This document shows positions 18,053 through 27,318 of a stretch of 64,000 bases of DNA, in pieces. The number at the start of each line of letters is the position of its first letter. Position 1 is the first letter of the stretch. This DNA is from an uncultured Methylococcaceae bacterium (GTDB taxonomy: Bacteria > Pseudomonadota > Gammaproteobacteria > Methylococcales > Methylomonadaceae). The stretch spans positions 32,265 to 96,264 of the forward strand of contig CAIYRS010000077.1 of the NCBI GenBank assembly GCA_903928685.1, read 5' to 3'. Under the pieces are notes generated by a model. It was not told where the DNA came from. It ran no database searches and saw only the letters and a list, made by a program, of their open reading frames with translations. The position numbers and the translations under genes were made by a program.

Positions 18053-19336
18053 TTACATACTCTCCTCATCAATCCCCAAAACCTTCATCTCCAAGCCCTC
18101 AATCTCCTGCAAAGATTTCCCCGCTATTCCCTGCAAATCGCCATACATGCCGACGGTGGCGTTCATTACCCGCTCGATTTGTGTTTGCCGTTTTGCCCAT
18201 TGCTTCATGATGGCTTTGCGTTCTTTGTCCAGGTCTTCTTGCATGGTGGAGAAGGCTTCGACGATGGCTTCTACGCGTTGTTTGAAGCGCGGGCCGGTGA
18301 GGTATTGGTAGACCAGTTCGGTTTTGCCGTGTTGGCCTTCGGCGGCGAGGCGGGCGAGTCCGATTTGTTGCAGGGTGTGGCGGAGGATGGTGGCGACGGG
18401 GAGTGCTGCGCGGGGGCTGGTGACCCAGATGCCGTCGATTTCTTCGAAGTTTTCTACCCCTTTGGGCAGGGCGTGGCTGACCAGCACGGCGATGTCGGCT
18501 TTGGCGTTGCGTTGGTCTTCGCGCAGTTTCACCAGCCAGCCGTCGCTCCAGTTTTTGGTACGTTTGGTTTCCCATAATAGCGTGCCGCTGATTTGTCCGG
18601 TGGGGCTGATGACGCGTTGCAGGGCATCGCCCCCGTTGTCGCCTTTGGCAACGGGTTCGATGCTGTCATAGGGGAATTTGGCGCGGAGCATGGCTTCCAA
18701 TTCCATTTCTTGGACTTCGCCTTGCAGTTGTTGCGAGCCTTGTTCGGCTTTGCGTTTGAGTTCTTCGATTTTTTGCTGCATGGAAGCGATGGTTTGTTCG
18801 CGTTCCAGCACTTTGAGGTTAAGGCTGTCTTCGGCTTCGCGTTTGGCTTGGGCGCGGACTTCACCTAGGCCGTCTTGGATGCGTTTGGCGACGGTCAATT
18901 CCAGTTCACGTTTGGCATCGTCAAGTTCGCGTTGTTTTTTGATGAGTTCGGCTTGGGCTTGTTGGGCTTCGGCGAGTTTGATGTCGCGTGCTTTGAGCAC
19001 GTCGTTGAGTTCTGCCAGTTCGCGGGTTTTGCTGTCGATTTCGTTGGCGGCGGCTTGTTTGGCTTTTTGGCTTTCTTCGCTGATGATGCGCTGGCGTTCG
19101 GTTTGCAGTTGCGCGGCGACTTGTTGGGCGATTTGTTCGTCTAGCGTGCGTTTGGCATCTTGCAGTTGTTTTTGTTGTTCGCGCAGGCCGTTTTCGCGCT
19201 GGGCGATGTCTTGGTCTTTTTGTGCCAGTTGTTGTTCAAATTGCTGGCGGGTGGCGGCAATCAGCGGGGCGGCGAGAGATTCAGTTAGGCGGATTTCGGT
19301 GGCGCAGTTGGGGCAATGGATGGTGGGTTCGGTCAT
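18053..19336 (-). CDS. DUF2130 coiled-coil protein
   Basis: A 427-residue DUF2130 member. The N-terminus has a CPNC pair (IHCPNCATEIRL), residues ~30-210 are a long coiled coil rich in Gln, Glu, Lys and Arg, and the C-terminal domain carries the family core with GTLLWETKRTKNWSDGWLVKL and DIAVLVSHALPKG. That core resembles a PD-(D/E)XK-like fold (E-x-K in WETKRT). The function is not established. It is GC-richer than the NTPase next door, so the two probably did not arrive together. Confidence 0.88.
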   Translation of the reverse strand: MTEPTIHCPNCATEIRLTESLAAPLIAATRQQFEQQLAQKDQDIAQRENGLREQQKQLQDAKRTLDEQIAQQVAAQLQTERQRIISEESQKAKQAAANEIDSKTRELAELNDVLKARDIKLAEAQQAQAELIKKQRELDDAKRELELTVAKRIQDGLGEVRAQAKREAEDSLNLKVLEREQTIASMQQKIEELKRKAEQGSQQLQGEVQEMELEAMLRAKFPYDSIEPVAKGDNGGDALQRVISPTGQISGTLLWETKRTKNWSDGWLVKLREDQRNAKADIAVLVSHALPKGVENFEEIDGIWVTSPRAALPVATILRHTLQQIGLARLAAEGQHGKTELVYQYLTGPRFKQRVEAIVEAFSTMQEDLDKERKAIMKQWAKRQTQIERVMNATVGMYGDLQGIAGKSLQEIEGLEMKVLGIDEESM

Positions 19337-19534
19337 TGGTGATTTAATGGTGGTTATTGTTAGGTGGATGGGCGAGCGGTGTTAGTCCCTGCTTTTATAA
19401 CATGTTTTTTGTGGTGGTTGATTTAAAGCGTTGTGGTTTGATTGGTTTTGGTGTTTTTGGAAAATTTCAGTGGTGTTAGCTGGTGAAGCCTTATGCCAGA
19501 GCACGGTGGTGATAGTCAATTTAACTTCTTAGGG

Positions 19535-19558
19535 GCGGACGGTTGTCCGCCTTTTTTA
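19535..19558 (+). terminator. Intrinsic terminator-like hairpin
   Basis: GGCGGAC, a GGTT loop, GTCCGCC and then six T: a textbook rho-independent shape. It lies in a gene-free stretch (19337-20027) with another short palindrome GGCGAGC/GCTCGCC at 19584-19601, so it may be a repeat rather than the end of a transcript. Confidence 0.45.
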
Positions 19559-19665
19559 GGGGCTGTATCAAATTCTGTTGTGACAAGGCGAGCAGCCGCT
19601 CGCCGCTACGAAGATAACAACAGTGTTTGCTGGTTAAGCGCGACGCTGGAGCGTCATTGGCGGCA

Positions 19666-19903
19666 TTCCCACGCTGGAGCGTCACTGCCATTAAGTTAAG
19701 AATTTATATTTCTTATCAATAGGATAGATTGGTTACAGCAGGATTTTTCCGTTCGTCCTGAGCTTGTCGAAGGATGAACGGAAAAATCCGTGAGCAAAGA
19801 CTTAAACCATTCATGCTTCGACAAGCTCAGCACGAACGGTTTAAGTCTTTGGATCATATAATTTTTTCCTTAACTTAATGGCAGTGACGCTGGAACGTGG
19901 GAA
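19666..19903. repeat. Composite inverted-repeat element, copy A
   Basis: Outer arms of ~35 bases: ACTGCCATTAAGTTAAG (19684-19700) is perfectly inverted at 19869-19885, and TTCCCACG..AGCGTC continues outward imperfectly. Inside sits a second palindromic family containing CCTGAGCTTGTCGAAGGATG and its inverse CTTCGACAAGCTCAGCACG. A second copy lies at 23974-24259. No coding capacity; MITE-like. Confidence 0.75.
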
Positions 19904-20027
19904 CGATGTTCATGCGCTTAACACCATCAGAAAGCAGCGAATATTTTTTAAAAATACACCATAATGCCGTCCACAAATTCCACTGTAATTTAGCTTGTCG
20001 GTTAGACTTTTAAGGGTAACTTTCGCC

Positions 20028-21143
20028 ATGAAAAACATCATTTCCTTCGTATTGTTGGTTTGTGCCAGTGCAACCTATGCCGCAGGGCCGGAAACAGTGG
20101 CTTCTGCGAATCGGGCGTTGTGGCCTGAGCTTATCGACTCACCCACTGCGTTTGATAAAGCGTCGCGGGCGGAGATGTTGGTGTTTGCGGAGGTGTTGTC
20201 GCAAGTGAGTATGCAGAATGCGGAAACCTTAAAAAGCCAGTTGCGGATTAAAAAAGTCAATTTGGCGTCGGTGGAAAAGATTCGTAATAAATTGGCAGGG
20301 CAGTTGTTAAAAAACTGGCAAGTGGCGGTTTGCGATAATGACGCGGTGTTTTGTCCTAAAATTACTAGCAGCCAAGACATGGTGGCGGCAGGTATCGGCT
20401 TAGCCGCCAAGTTACCGGAAAATTATCGCGCTTGGCACAGTAACGCCAAGTTGTTCCATAAAAATTATGCCAATGAATTGATCCGCTTGGCGGCGTTGTT
20501 TCCGGCGGTGACCAGCGAAATCGACAGTTTTTCCGCGATTGAGCGCGATGGCAGTGAATTGCCGGATCGGCAATTTGTGCTGACTTTTGATGACGGCCCG
20601 ACCAATAAAGGCGGCAACACCGATGCACTGTTGCCGTTGCTGCAAAAAGCTAAGTTGAACGCGACTTTTTATATGTTGGGCGAACGTTTACAAGCGCGTT
20701 TGCAACAAACTGATGCGGCGGTGTTGTCTGATAGTTTCCAAGGCCAATGTGTGGCTTTGCATGGTTGGGAACACCAATCCCATGCCAAATGGGATAAGTG
20801 GCAAGAATCTATTGAAAAAACCAACGCTTTGGTGAAAAAGACTTTTCCTAGCCAATATAGCGCTTGGTTCCGCCCGCCTTATGGGCAACGCAAAGCTGAT
20901 AGCGAAGGGTTTTTCAAAAAGCAAAATTTGCAAGTCGGGCTTTGGAATATCGATTCTCAAGATTGGAACAACCATGTGAGTGGTGATATGGCAGCGCAAC
21001 GGGTATTTACCTTAATGTTGCTGTGGCGGCACGGGGTCGTTTTGTTTCATGATGTCCATCCTAAAGCCTTAGTGGCTGTGCCTTGGTTGTTGGAGAAAAC
21101 CAATAATACCGGGGTTGTTTGGAAATCTTGCCAAAGTTATTAA
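20028..21143 (+). CDS. Exported polysaccharide deacetylase (NodB domain)
   Basis: A 371-residue protein whose start at 20028 places a signal peptide (MKNIISFVLLVCASATYA) at the N-terminus. The NodB domain holds T186-F-D-D-G-P191, where the two Asp serve as base and metal ligand, then HGWEHQSH with His245, His249 and His252, the RPPYG motif and the late HDVHPKA. The ~160 residues before it are mostly helical and unfamiliar. It should remove acetyl groups from a sugar polymer in the periplasm; the polymer is unknown. The neighbouring VWA protein is 430 bases downstream, across a repeat. Confidence 0.88.
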   Translation: MKNIISFVLLVCASATYAAGPETVASANRALWPELIDSPTAFDKASRAEMLVFAEVLSQVSMQNAETLKSQLRIKKVNLASVEKIRNKLAGQLLKNWQVAVCDNDAVFCPKITSSQDMVAAGIGLAAKLPENYRAWHSNAKLFHKNYANELIRLAALFPAVTSEIDSFSAIERDGSELPDRQFVLTFDDGPTNKGGNTDALLPLLQKAKLNATFYMLGERLQARLQQTDAAVLSDSFQGQCVALHGWEHQSHAKWDKWQESIEKTNALVKKTFPSQYSAWFRPPYGQRKADSEGFFKKQNLQVGLWNIDSQDWNNHVSGDMAAQRVFTLMLLWRHGVVLFHDVHPKALVAVPWLLEKTNNTGVVWKSCQSY

Positions 21144-21239
21144 GTGTTTCGTGTTTTTTCTAAGGCTTTATTCAAAACTTCCAAAAGTATGCGTTCAAAA
21201 ACTTTAATAACTAACTTTAAGCAGTAACGCGCTTTTTTC

Positions 21240-21480
21240 CCGTTTGCCGCGTCGAGCACCGGAGTATTTGTCGGGAATAGCCCGTTAGGGGTGCGGCATG
21301 GATGCCGCACGGCGGCAAAGGGGCAGGAAGCCCCTTTTGCCGTCCCCCGACAAATGCGAGGAGCGCAAGACATTAGCGGTAATCGGGCCGCCTTTTCTTT
21401 GGCTACTTTCTTTTGGCGGCGCAAAAGAAAGTAGCTCGCCTTCGGGTGCGAGTACCCGATTAGAAAAACTGTCGCGATAG
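21240..21480. repeat. Structured intergenic repeat with three strong hairpins
   Basis: Three stems in a row: GTGCGGCAT/ATGCCGCAC (21291-21310), CGGCAAAGGGGC/GCCCCTTTTGCCG (21313-21342) and CTACTTTCTTTTG/CAAAAGAAAGTAG (21403-21434). The minus strand is open and reads LLSFAPPKESSQRKG, a short text often seen as a spurious small protein in dispersed repeats. I treat it as a non-coding mobile repeat. Confidence 0.6.
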
Positions 21481-21570
21481 CGACTCATCAAAAAGTTAAA
21501 AGACTTATACGCCACCACTTAAACAACAATTGCCATTAATCCTAACCAAAAAATCCAGGAGTTTACCGCT

Positions 21571-23310
21571 ATGCGTTCACCATTTATTACCTTAGTCAGC
21601 GGCGCGGCACTGGCGTTGTTGCCGCATTATTCATTTGCTGAAACCCGTGTGCAGGTGAACGCCAATGCCAACCAGTTTCCTTATGTCACCGTGCGGGTGC
21701 GGGTGGCTGATAGTAAAACTGGAAAGGCGGTTACCAATCTGAGCAAAGACAAACTGTTGGTGTCGGAGGATTTATCGAAGGTTGAGATTGATGATTTCAA
21801 AATTTTCGATAGCCATGACAGTAAAAATCCGAATGTTGATGTCATGTTTGTGTTTGACCAAACAGGCAGCATGTCTGATGAGATTGCCGCGTTGCTGCAA
21901 AAAACCCATAAATTCGCCGATATGTTGGCGCAAAGTGGCAGTAATTTTCGCCTAGGCTTGGTGAGTTTTTCTGATAAAACCGAAAAAACCTTTGATTACA
22001 CCGCGGATGTTGAGCAATTTAAGAAAAACGTTTCGACCTTAACGGCGAACGGCGGCGATGATGAGCCAGAAAACCAATTGGATGCGCTGCTGGATGCCAG
22101 CAAAATCGCCATGCGCCCAGAAGCCAAGCGGGTGTTTATTTTAGTCACCGATGCCTCGTATCATTTTCAAGACAGTATCACCAAGCAACGGCCTGAAAAC
22201 GTTATTAAAGCGTTGAAAGATTTAGGCATACAGTTACACGCCGTAGGGCCGGAATTGGATTCTTATAAATCCATGAGCCAAAGCTTGGCGGGTAATTTTT
22301 ACGACAAAGACAGTGACGATTTTTCTAGTATTGTCAGCAGTATCGGCGGGGAAATATCGGCAAATTACCAGTTTTCTTACCGTTCGCCGCGTATGTTGAA
22401 CGATGGCACCCGCCGCGCTGTGCGCGTGGCCATGCAGGGTGATGCCGCAACCGATGCCGCGCAATATGTCGCGCCGTGGTTTACTACAGCTAGCTCTCGG
22501 CGTGAAGCCAGCCGAGGCGACGAAAGCCCGTATGCGCCGCATAAAGTCTTGGATGGCGACCCGGCAACCGCGTGGTATCCCAGTGAGATTGGTTTAGCCG
22601 ATAACGAGTGGCTGCATTTTGCCTTACCAACCGAGCGTACCGTCAGCAAAGTGACGGTGAAAGCCGCACAAGGCCACGTTTTTGATGACAAAACCAAGGT
22701 GACTTTATCGGTTGATGGCGGCGATGATTTGTCGGGTGAAAATGCCAAAGACGGTACCTCGGTCACTTTTAACTTAGCCAAACCTGTGCCTGTTCGGCAG
22801 CTGCATTTTGATTTGCATGTGCCAGCGGGTGGGCAATTGGGTATTGCCGATATTGACGTGTTTTTGCCAGACGGTAGCTTGATTCCAGAAATTGATATGC
22901 ACCATGTCACGGTGGCGAGTAGGGAATCTGCCAAGGATATTAATGCGCGTGGTGAAAAAGCCTATCACGCTAATAAAATCGATGAGTCAGTAAAACTGTA
23001 TTTATCAGCAATTAACGCCGACCCAGAATATGCCCAAGCTTACAGTAACTTAGGCTTAAGTTATTGGAAGTTAAAGCAGTATCCAGACAGCGTTACCGCT
23101 AACCGTTCAGCGATTGCTTTGGGTAAGCAACAAGGCAATTTAACGGTTATGGCGAGTTCTTATTTCAATATCGCCAAAACGTTTGAAGAGCAAAAAGAAT
23201 ACAAACAAGCGTTGATGAATTTCTGGTGGGCGAACCAAACCACGCCAAAACCCGTTTATGAAAAAGCGATTAAACGCATGAATGCGTTGATTGCTAAGGA
23301 TGCGGAATAG
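21571..23310 (+). CDS. Exported VWA-discoidin-like-TPR protein
   Basis: A 579-residue exported protein (signal peptide ending SFA). A VWA domain spans ~90-270 with a metal site D96-Q-T98-G-S100 and the later LVTDASYHF. Residues ~320-440 resemble a discoidin/F5-8C sugar-binding module (HKVLDGDPATAWYPSE, NEWLHFALP, HFDLHVPAG). Two or more TPR repeats occupy ~460-570 (GEKAYHANKIDESVKLYLSA, AYSNLGLSYWKLKQY). CAGGAG precedes the start. It probably scaffolds interactions at the cell envelope; the partner is unknown, and the nearby deacetylase hints at a polysaccharide. Confidence 0.85.
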   Translation: MRSPFITLVSGAALALLPHYSFAETRVQVNANANQFPYVTVRVRVADSKTGKAVTNLSKDKLLVSEDLSKVEIDDFKIFDSHDSKNPNVDVMFVFDQTGSMSDEIAALLQKTHKFADMLAQSGSNFRLGLVSFSDKTEKTFDYTADVEQFKKNVSTLTANGGDDEPENQLDALLDASKIAMRPEAKRVFILVTDASYHFQDSITKQRPENVIKALKDLGIQLHAVGPELDSYKSMSQSLAGNFYDKDSDDFSSIVSSIGGEISANYQFSYRSPRMLNDGTRRAVRVAMQGDAATDAAQYVAPWFTTASSRREASRGDESPYAPHKVLDGDPATAWYPSEIGLADNEWLHFALPTERTVSKVTVKAAQGHVFDDKTKVTLSVDGGDDLSGENAKDGTSVTFNLAKPVPVRQLHFDLHVPAGGQLGIADIDVFLPDGSLIPEIDMHHVTVASRESAKDINARGEKAYHANKIDESVKLYLSAINADPEYAQAYSNLGLSYWKLKQYPDSVTANRSAIALGKQQGNLTVMASSYFNIAKTFEEQKEYKQALMNFWWANQTTPKPVYEKAIKRMNALIAKDAE

Positions 23311-23378
23311 GGAAAAAGTCTGTCGTTCCCCGTGTTGGGTTACGCTATCGTTCGGCAACTGCTACATGTGTTGGCTTT

Positions 23379-23455
23379 GTAGGATGGGCTGAACGAAGCG
23401 AAGCCCATCATGGGGGGTATTGAGATTGATGGGTTTCTTATCGTCAGCCTATCGC
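23379..23455. repeat. GTAGGATGGGCTGA repeat, degenerate copy 1
   Basis: GTAGGATGGGCTGAACGAAG and GAAGCCCATCAT are followed by the partly decayed inverse GATGGGTTTCTTATCGTCAG. The same family occurs complete at 38891-38966 and degenerate at 54414-54505. A piece of the CGGCAACTGCT element lies just upstream, at 23354. Confidence 0.65.
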
Positions 23456-23489
23456 CTTTTATGTTTTGCCAATCTGAGGGTTTGAAAAT

Positions 23490-23903
23490 ATGTCTCTACG
23501 CTATGCAATCAAGTTTAAAAGTGAGCAATTTGATTTTCAGTCGGAATTGCCGGAGGAATACAATGCGGGTAACCGCTTTTACGGCAAAGATTTGGCGGAG
23601 TATCTGACCAATAGCTTTCTGGCAAGCGGGCTAGTTGCTGATTTTTTGGATGAAGATTGGGGCTGGTTGGTGTTGGGTTTAATCGGCGAGGATTTGCATT
23701 TTGATGTCGCTATCTACAATCTTCTGGATGATAGCGAGCAGCCGAGCAATGAATGGGGGCTTTGGGTTCACGCTTATGGGAAAGGCAAGATTCTTGGCTT
23801 TATTCCCAAAAGGGTTGAAATTGCAGTGCCGCAGTTTGTTGTCGATGTTATTAATATGGCGATTAAATCGGTTGCTTATGATATTGGTGATTGGGACGAT
23901 TAA
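23490..23903 (+). CDS. Hypothetical acidic protein
   Basis: A 137-residue acidic, Trp-rich cytoplasmic protein that I do not recognise. It begins MSLRYAIKFKSEQFDFQS and ends AYDIGDWDD; GAGGG lies nine bases before the start. It has no signal peptide or membrane segment. It looks like the immunity/SMI-like or DUF families that sit alone in accessory regions, but no defining motif supports a name. Confidence 0.55.
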   Translation: MSLRYAIKFKSEQFDFQSELPEEYNAGNRFYGKDLAEYLTNSFLASGLVADFLDEDWGWLVLGLIGEDLHFDVAIYNLLDDSEQPSNEWGLWVHAYGKGKILGFIPKRVEIAVPQFVVDVINMAIKSVAYDIGDWDD

Positions 23904-23973
23904 GCCGTTGTTTAAGGCTAAATGATAGGCTTCCTTGCTTCTCACCAGTAAATAAACAATGCTGGATGATGAA

Positions 23974-24259
23974 TTCCCACGCCGGAGCGTCACTGCCATT
24001 AAGTTAAGAATTTATATTATCTATCAATAGGATATATTGGATGTAGCAGGATTTTTCCGTTCGTCCTGAGCTTGTCGAAGGATGAACGGCAAAATCCGTG
24101 AGCAAAGACTTAAACCATTCATGCTTCGACAAGCTCCCGGCAACTGCTCCATGCGTTGCTCTACCTCCTGCATCCATGCAGTCGAGCACGAACGGTTTAA
24201 GTCTTTGTACCGTATAATTTTTTCCTTAACTTAATGGCAGTGATGCCGGAGCGTTGGAA
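23974..24259. repeat. Composite inverted-repeat element, copy B, with a further insert
   Basis: Same outer arms as copy A (ACTGCCATTAAGTTAAG at 23992-24008, inverse at 24225-24241) and the same inner palindrome. Between AAGCTC and AGCACG, which are contiguous in copy A, a 48-base piece (24137-24184) beginning CCGGCAACTGCTCC and ending CATGCAGTCG has been inserted. Confidence 0.8.
24137..24184. mobile_element. Short CGGCAACTGCT element inserted in repeat copy B
   Basis: Exactly the extra 48 bases relative to the uninterrupted copy at 19.8 kb. Both ends match the 97-base insert in the RAYT pseudogene; the middle is ~50 bases shorter. No clear target duplication is visible. Confidence 0.7.
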
Positions 24260-24314
24260 CTATAAAGCGCAAAACATGTTTTGCATTCCTAAAGCGTAGC
24301 AATCACCTTAAAAA

Positions 24315-25634
24315 TCACCGCCGTCTACGGCTCAGCCACACTAGCACACCCCCCACCAGCAACATAAACGGCATTACCAGTAAAAAGCCAAACCCCATTA
24401 AACTCACTGCAACGGCAGGTAATTCTAGGTGTTTATCCGGGGCGATTTTTGCGGGTAGGTCGATGAATTTATCGTCGTGGATTAACCAGTTGATTATCCG
24501 TAAACCCATATCCATATTGCCGACGTTGGCAAGATAGCTGTTCGCCAAAAAATCACCGTCGCCGATGACTACGACGCGTTGTTCGTTGTTGTTTACGGTT
24601 CTGGTCAGGGTGTAGGCAAATGCTAATGGTCCGGATTGTTCATTGGCATCTTTGCTGATAGTGCCTTGCATGGCGGTTTCTTGCCAAGTTTTGTCGCCGC
24701 TTTCTAAGAGTTTTTGCGACTTAAATTCGTTGGGGTTTAAGGTGAAAGAGCTTGCTGCCGGATACACGGTAATTAGCTGCATGCCACGGCTAATGGGGCT
24801 TGTTGGGTAGTTGTTGGCAATCACAAAGCTAGGATTGTCCAAACCGTACAATTTTCCGGTAGTGTCGGCGATAGTGCCGGGGTTTTGCTTTAAGCCCAGA
24901 TAATCCAGCAAGGGTTTTAGGTTGCTGTTATTGGGTTCGGTCATCAGCAACAAATTGCCGCCGTTTTGTAGATAGCTTTTTACCAAATCGATTTCGCCTG
25001 CCAATAAAGGTACAGTGGGGGAGGCAATCGCCAGCATGTTGGTGTTGTCGGGGATGCTGTTCAGTTTGGTCAAATCAAGGTTGATGGCGGTGATTTTACG
25101 ACGCGCCAGTTCTTTGCCAAATTGGCCTAAATCAAAATTGGCGATGCCGTTTGGGTTGCGTTCGCCGTGCCCACTTAAAAAGCTGATCCAACGTTGTTCG
25201 CTGTTAGCCAGTTGCAATAAGGCGTTGGTGAGCGTGGATTCATCCAGAAAGCCTAAGGTTTCGCTGCGGCCTTGGTAGCTGACTAAAATCGCTCCTTGTT
25301 CGCCGATTTCTAATTCCCTTGCTTGTTGCGGTTGGCTTTCGGGGTCAACAAACTGGAAGCTGATATTGTTTTTGTGTTGTTGGTAACGGGTGATTAGTTG
25401 GGCGATTTGTATACGCAGCGGCATGCCACGTTTGATGTAAGCGGTGATGGTTATCGGTTCGGGCAACTTATCCAGCAAGCTGATACTGGCGGCAGTTAGG
25501 GTATTGCTTTCGGCGGCGGTCAGGTCATGTCGTAATGGGTAGCTTGCTGTCAACCACGCCAAACTGGCGATCAGGCCTAGGTAGGCGAGGGTGGTTAAAC
25601 GGTGTCGGTTGCGGGCAGTGAGGCGTAAAGTCAT
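24315..25634 (-). CDS. GldG-family ABC-associated membrane protein
   Basis: A 439-residue protein with one N-terminal (TLAYLGLIASLAWLTA) and one or two C-terminal membrane helices; the domain between them is the GldG/DUF4350 type, with WISFLSGHGERNPNG and LLLMTEPNN and, near the end, RVVVIGDGDFLANSYL. It is predicted to lie outside the membrane. It is the last gene of a four-gene operon with an ABC permease and ATPase and overlaps the permease gene by 4 bases. In Bacteroidetes GldAFG supports gliding; in proteobacteria the role of this trio is unsettled. Confidence 0.85.
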   Translation of the reverse strand: MTLRLTARNRHRLTTLAYLGLIASLAWLTASYPLRHDLTAAESNTLTAASISLLDKLPEPITITAYIKRGMPLRIQIAQLITRYQQHKNNISFQFVDPESQPQQARELEIGEQGAILVSYQGRSETLGFLDESTLTNALLQLANSEQRWISFLSGHGERNPNGIANFDLGQFGKELARRKITAINLDLTKLNSIPDNTNMLAIASPTVPLLAGEIDLVKSYLQNGGNLLLMTEPNNSNLKPLLDYLGLKQNPGTIADTTGKLYGLDNPSFVIANNYPTSPISRGMQLITVYPAASSFTLNPNEFKSQKLLESGDKTWQETAMQGTISKDANEQSGPLAFAYTLTRTVNNNEQRVVVIGDGDFLANSYLANVGNMDMGLRIINWLIHDDKFIDLPAKIAPDKHLELPAVAVSLMGFGFLLVMPFMLLVGGVLVWLSRRRR

Positions 25635-26389
25635 TGTGGCAAGCGCTCGCTGGCTAGATGGCGGATGCTCAGTAATAAAAATCCGCCGCTAAATAATAAA
25701 AAATAGCCAATGTCGGCTGTGCTGAGCAGTCCGCTTTGCAGGTTTTGGTAATGCCTCAGGATAGACAGGTATTCCATTAATGGGTTGGGTTGGTCGCGGA
25801 TGGCGGTGCTCCAGTCCATAATCCACAGCAATAGCAATGTGCCGAATGCCCCCAACGCCGCTACCGTGGGATGCACGGCGATACAGGACATGTACAGGCC
25901 AATACTGGTGAATGCCGACATCAACAAAAACAAGCCGATAACATTGGCAAACAGTTTGCCAAAATCCAGTGTGCCGCCAATTAATAACGACAAGGGCATC
26001 ACTGTGATAAGTACCAGCACTACCGATAACAAACCCAGTACGCCAAGAAATTTGCCCAGCACAATGTCGGTGATGGACACGGGCGCGGACAGTAGCAAAG
26101 GCAGGGTTTTGTTGCGGCGTTCTTCACAAATCATACGCATGGTTAGCAGCGGGGTGACCAGTAATAGCACGATGCCAGCATTGCCAAATAACGGTGGCAC
26201 AATAATGTCGGTAAGGCCGGGGCCGTTTACCATTGCCGCCAGTTTGCTTTGTAAGGTGACGAAAGTTTCCACTTGCGTTAAAAACAGATACGCCAAAATC
26301 AATTGCAATATCGCCAGCACTGTCCACGCCAGTGGCGATAAAAACAGCGATTTGAATTCACGGGCGGCAATCGCTAACAAGTTACTCAT
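25631..26389 (-). CDS. ABC transporter permease (GldF/ABC-2 type)
   Basis: A 252-residue inner-membrane permease with about six helices and the ABC-2/GldF pattern: MSNLLAIAAREFKSLFLSPLAW at the N-terminus, the central TMRMICEERRNKTLPLLLSAPV coupling region and LGKFLGVLGLL. It overlaps the ATPase upstream and the GldG-like gene downstream by 4 bases each (ATGA), so all three are co-translated. Confidence 0.88.
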   Translation of the reverse strand: MSNLLAIAAREFKSLFLSPLAWTVLAILQLILAYLFLTQVETFVTLQSKLAAMVNGPGLTDIIVPPLFGNAGIVLLLVTPLLTMRMICEERRNKTLPLLLSAPVSITDIVLGKFLGVLGLLSVVLVLITVMPLSLLIGGTLDFGKLFANVIGLFLLMSAFTSIGLYMSCIAVHPTVAALGAFGTLLLLWIMDWSTAIRDQPNPLMEYLSILRHYQNLQSGLLSTADIGYFLLFSGGFLLLSIRHLASERLPQ

Positions 26390-27312
26390 GCTGGGTGGCC
26401 TTCAGTCAGCTGGATAAAGATGTCTTCTATAGAGGTTGGCATTGGTGTCAATTCTTGTAATTCCCAACCAGCGGCGATAATAGTTTCGGTGATTTGTTGG
26501 CTGGGGTTATGGTCGTTGCTGTGCTGAATTTTTAGTTGCTGGTTATTCAGTGTTTCTATGGCAATAACGCCGGGGATTGCCATCAATACGGCGGTTTCTA
26601 CCGGAAAGCGGGTGGTAATCTGCAAAATACGGCTGCCCATGCGTTGTTGCAGTCCGGCAATGCTGTCGCTTAACAGTAATTGGCCTTGGTGGATAATTTG
26701 TACATGGCTGCAAGTTTCCGCCACTTCGGTGAGGATGTGGGTGGATAAAATCACCCCGTGATCTTGCCCCAATTCACGGATTAAGGCGCGGATTTCGCGG
26801 ATTTGCAAGGGGTCTAGGCCGACGGTGGGTTCATCTAAAATAATCACTTTGGGATTATGCAAGATGGCTTGGGCTATGCCGATGCGCTGTTGGTAGCCTT
26901 TGGATAAATTGGCAATCAGGCGTTTGCTGACTGGCGTTAAGCCGCAACGGGCTTGTGCGTAAGTGATGGCGGCGGTCGCGGCGTGTTTGGCTAAGCCATG
27001 CAGTTGCGCGCAATAGCGCAGGTATTCCAGCACCGTTAGTTCCCGGTATAAGGGCGGTACATCGGGCAAGTAACCCAATTGCTGTTTGGCTTGTTTGGCT
27101 TGGCTTTGCAGATCAAAACCATTGATGCGGATGCTGCCTGCACTGGCGGCAAGATTGCCGGAAAGCATTTGCATTGTGGTGGTTTTGCCCGCGCCATTTA
27201 CCCCTAAAAAGCCGAGGACTTCGCCATTATTTAGGCTAAAGCTAACATCGTTGACTGCACAGTGTTTGCCGTAATAGCGGGATAAGTGGCTGGCTTCAAT
27301 AAGCAATGTCAT
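26386..27312 (-). CDS. ABC transporter ATP-binding protein (GldA-like)
   Basis: A 308-residue ATPase with Walker A GVNGAGKT, signature LSKGYQQRIGIAQ, Walker B VIILDEPTVGLDP and the H-loop STHIL. The C-terminal ~90 residues form the extra domain of ABC-2 exporters. It drives the adjacent permease. It lies 6 bases after hflD. Confidence 0.93.
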   Translation of the reverse strand: MTLLIEASHLSRYYGKHCAVNDVSFSLNNGEVLGFLGVNGAGKTTTMQMLSGNLAASAGSIRINGFDLQSQAKQAKQQLGYLPDVPPLYRELTVLEYLRYCAQLHGLAKHAATAAITYAQARCGLTPVSKRLIANLSKGYQQRIGIAQAILHNPKVIILDEPTVGLDPLQIREIRALIRELGQDHGVILSTHILTEVAETCSHVQIIHQGQLLLSDSIAGLQQRMGSRILQITTRFPVETAVLMAIPGVIAIETLNNQQLKIQHSNDHNPSQQITETIIAAGWELQELTPMPTSIEDIFIQLTEGHPA

Positions 27313-27318
27313 CAGTGG

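Noticed and set aside
18099..18575. 158-codon minus-strand ORF rich in Arg and His
   Set aside because: Frame-shifted shadow within DUF2130.
18324..19385. Several long plus-strand ORFs (up to 235 codons) opposite DUF2130
   Set aside because: Translations are Ser/Cys/Phe-rich low-complexity shadows of the Gln/Glu coiled coil on the coding strand.
19493..19699. 68-codon plus-strand ORF
   Set aside because: Runs through terminator-like and palindromic repeats; no coding character.
21285..21518. Small minus-strand ORFs in the hairpin repeat (LLSFAPPKESSQRKG)
   Set aside because: Coding potential is a by-product of a structured dispersed repeat.
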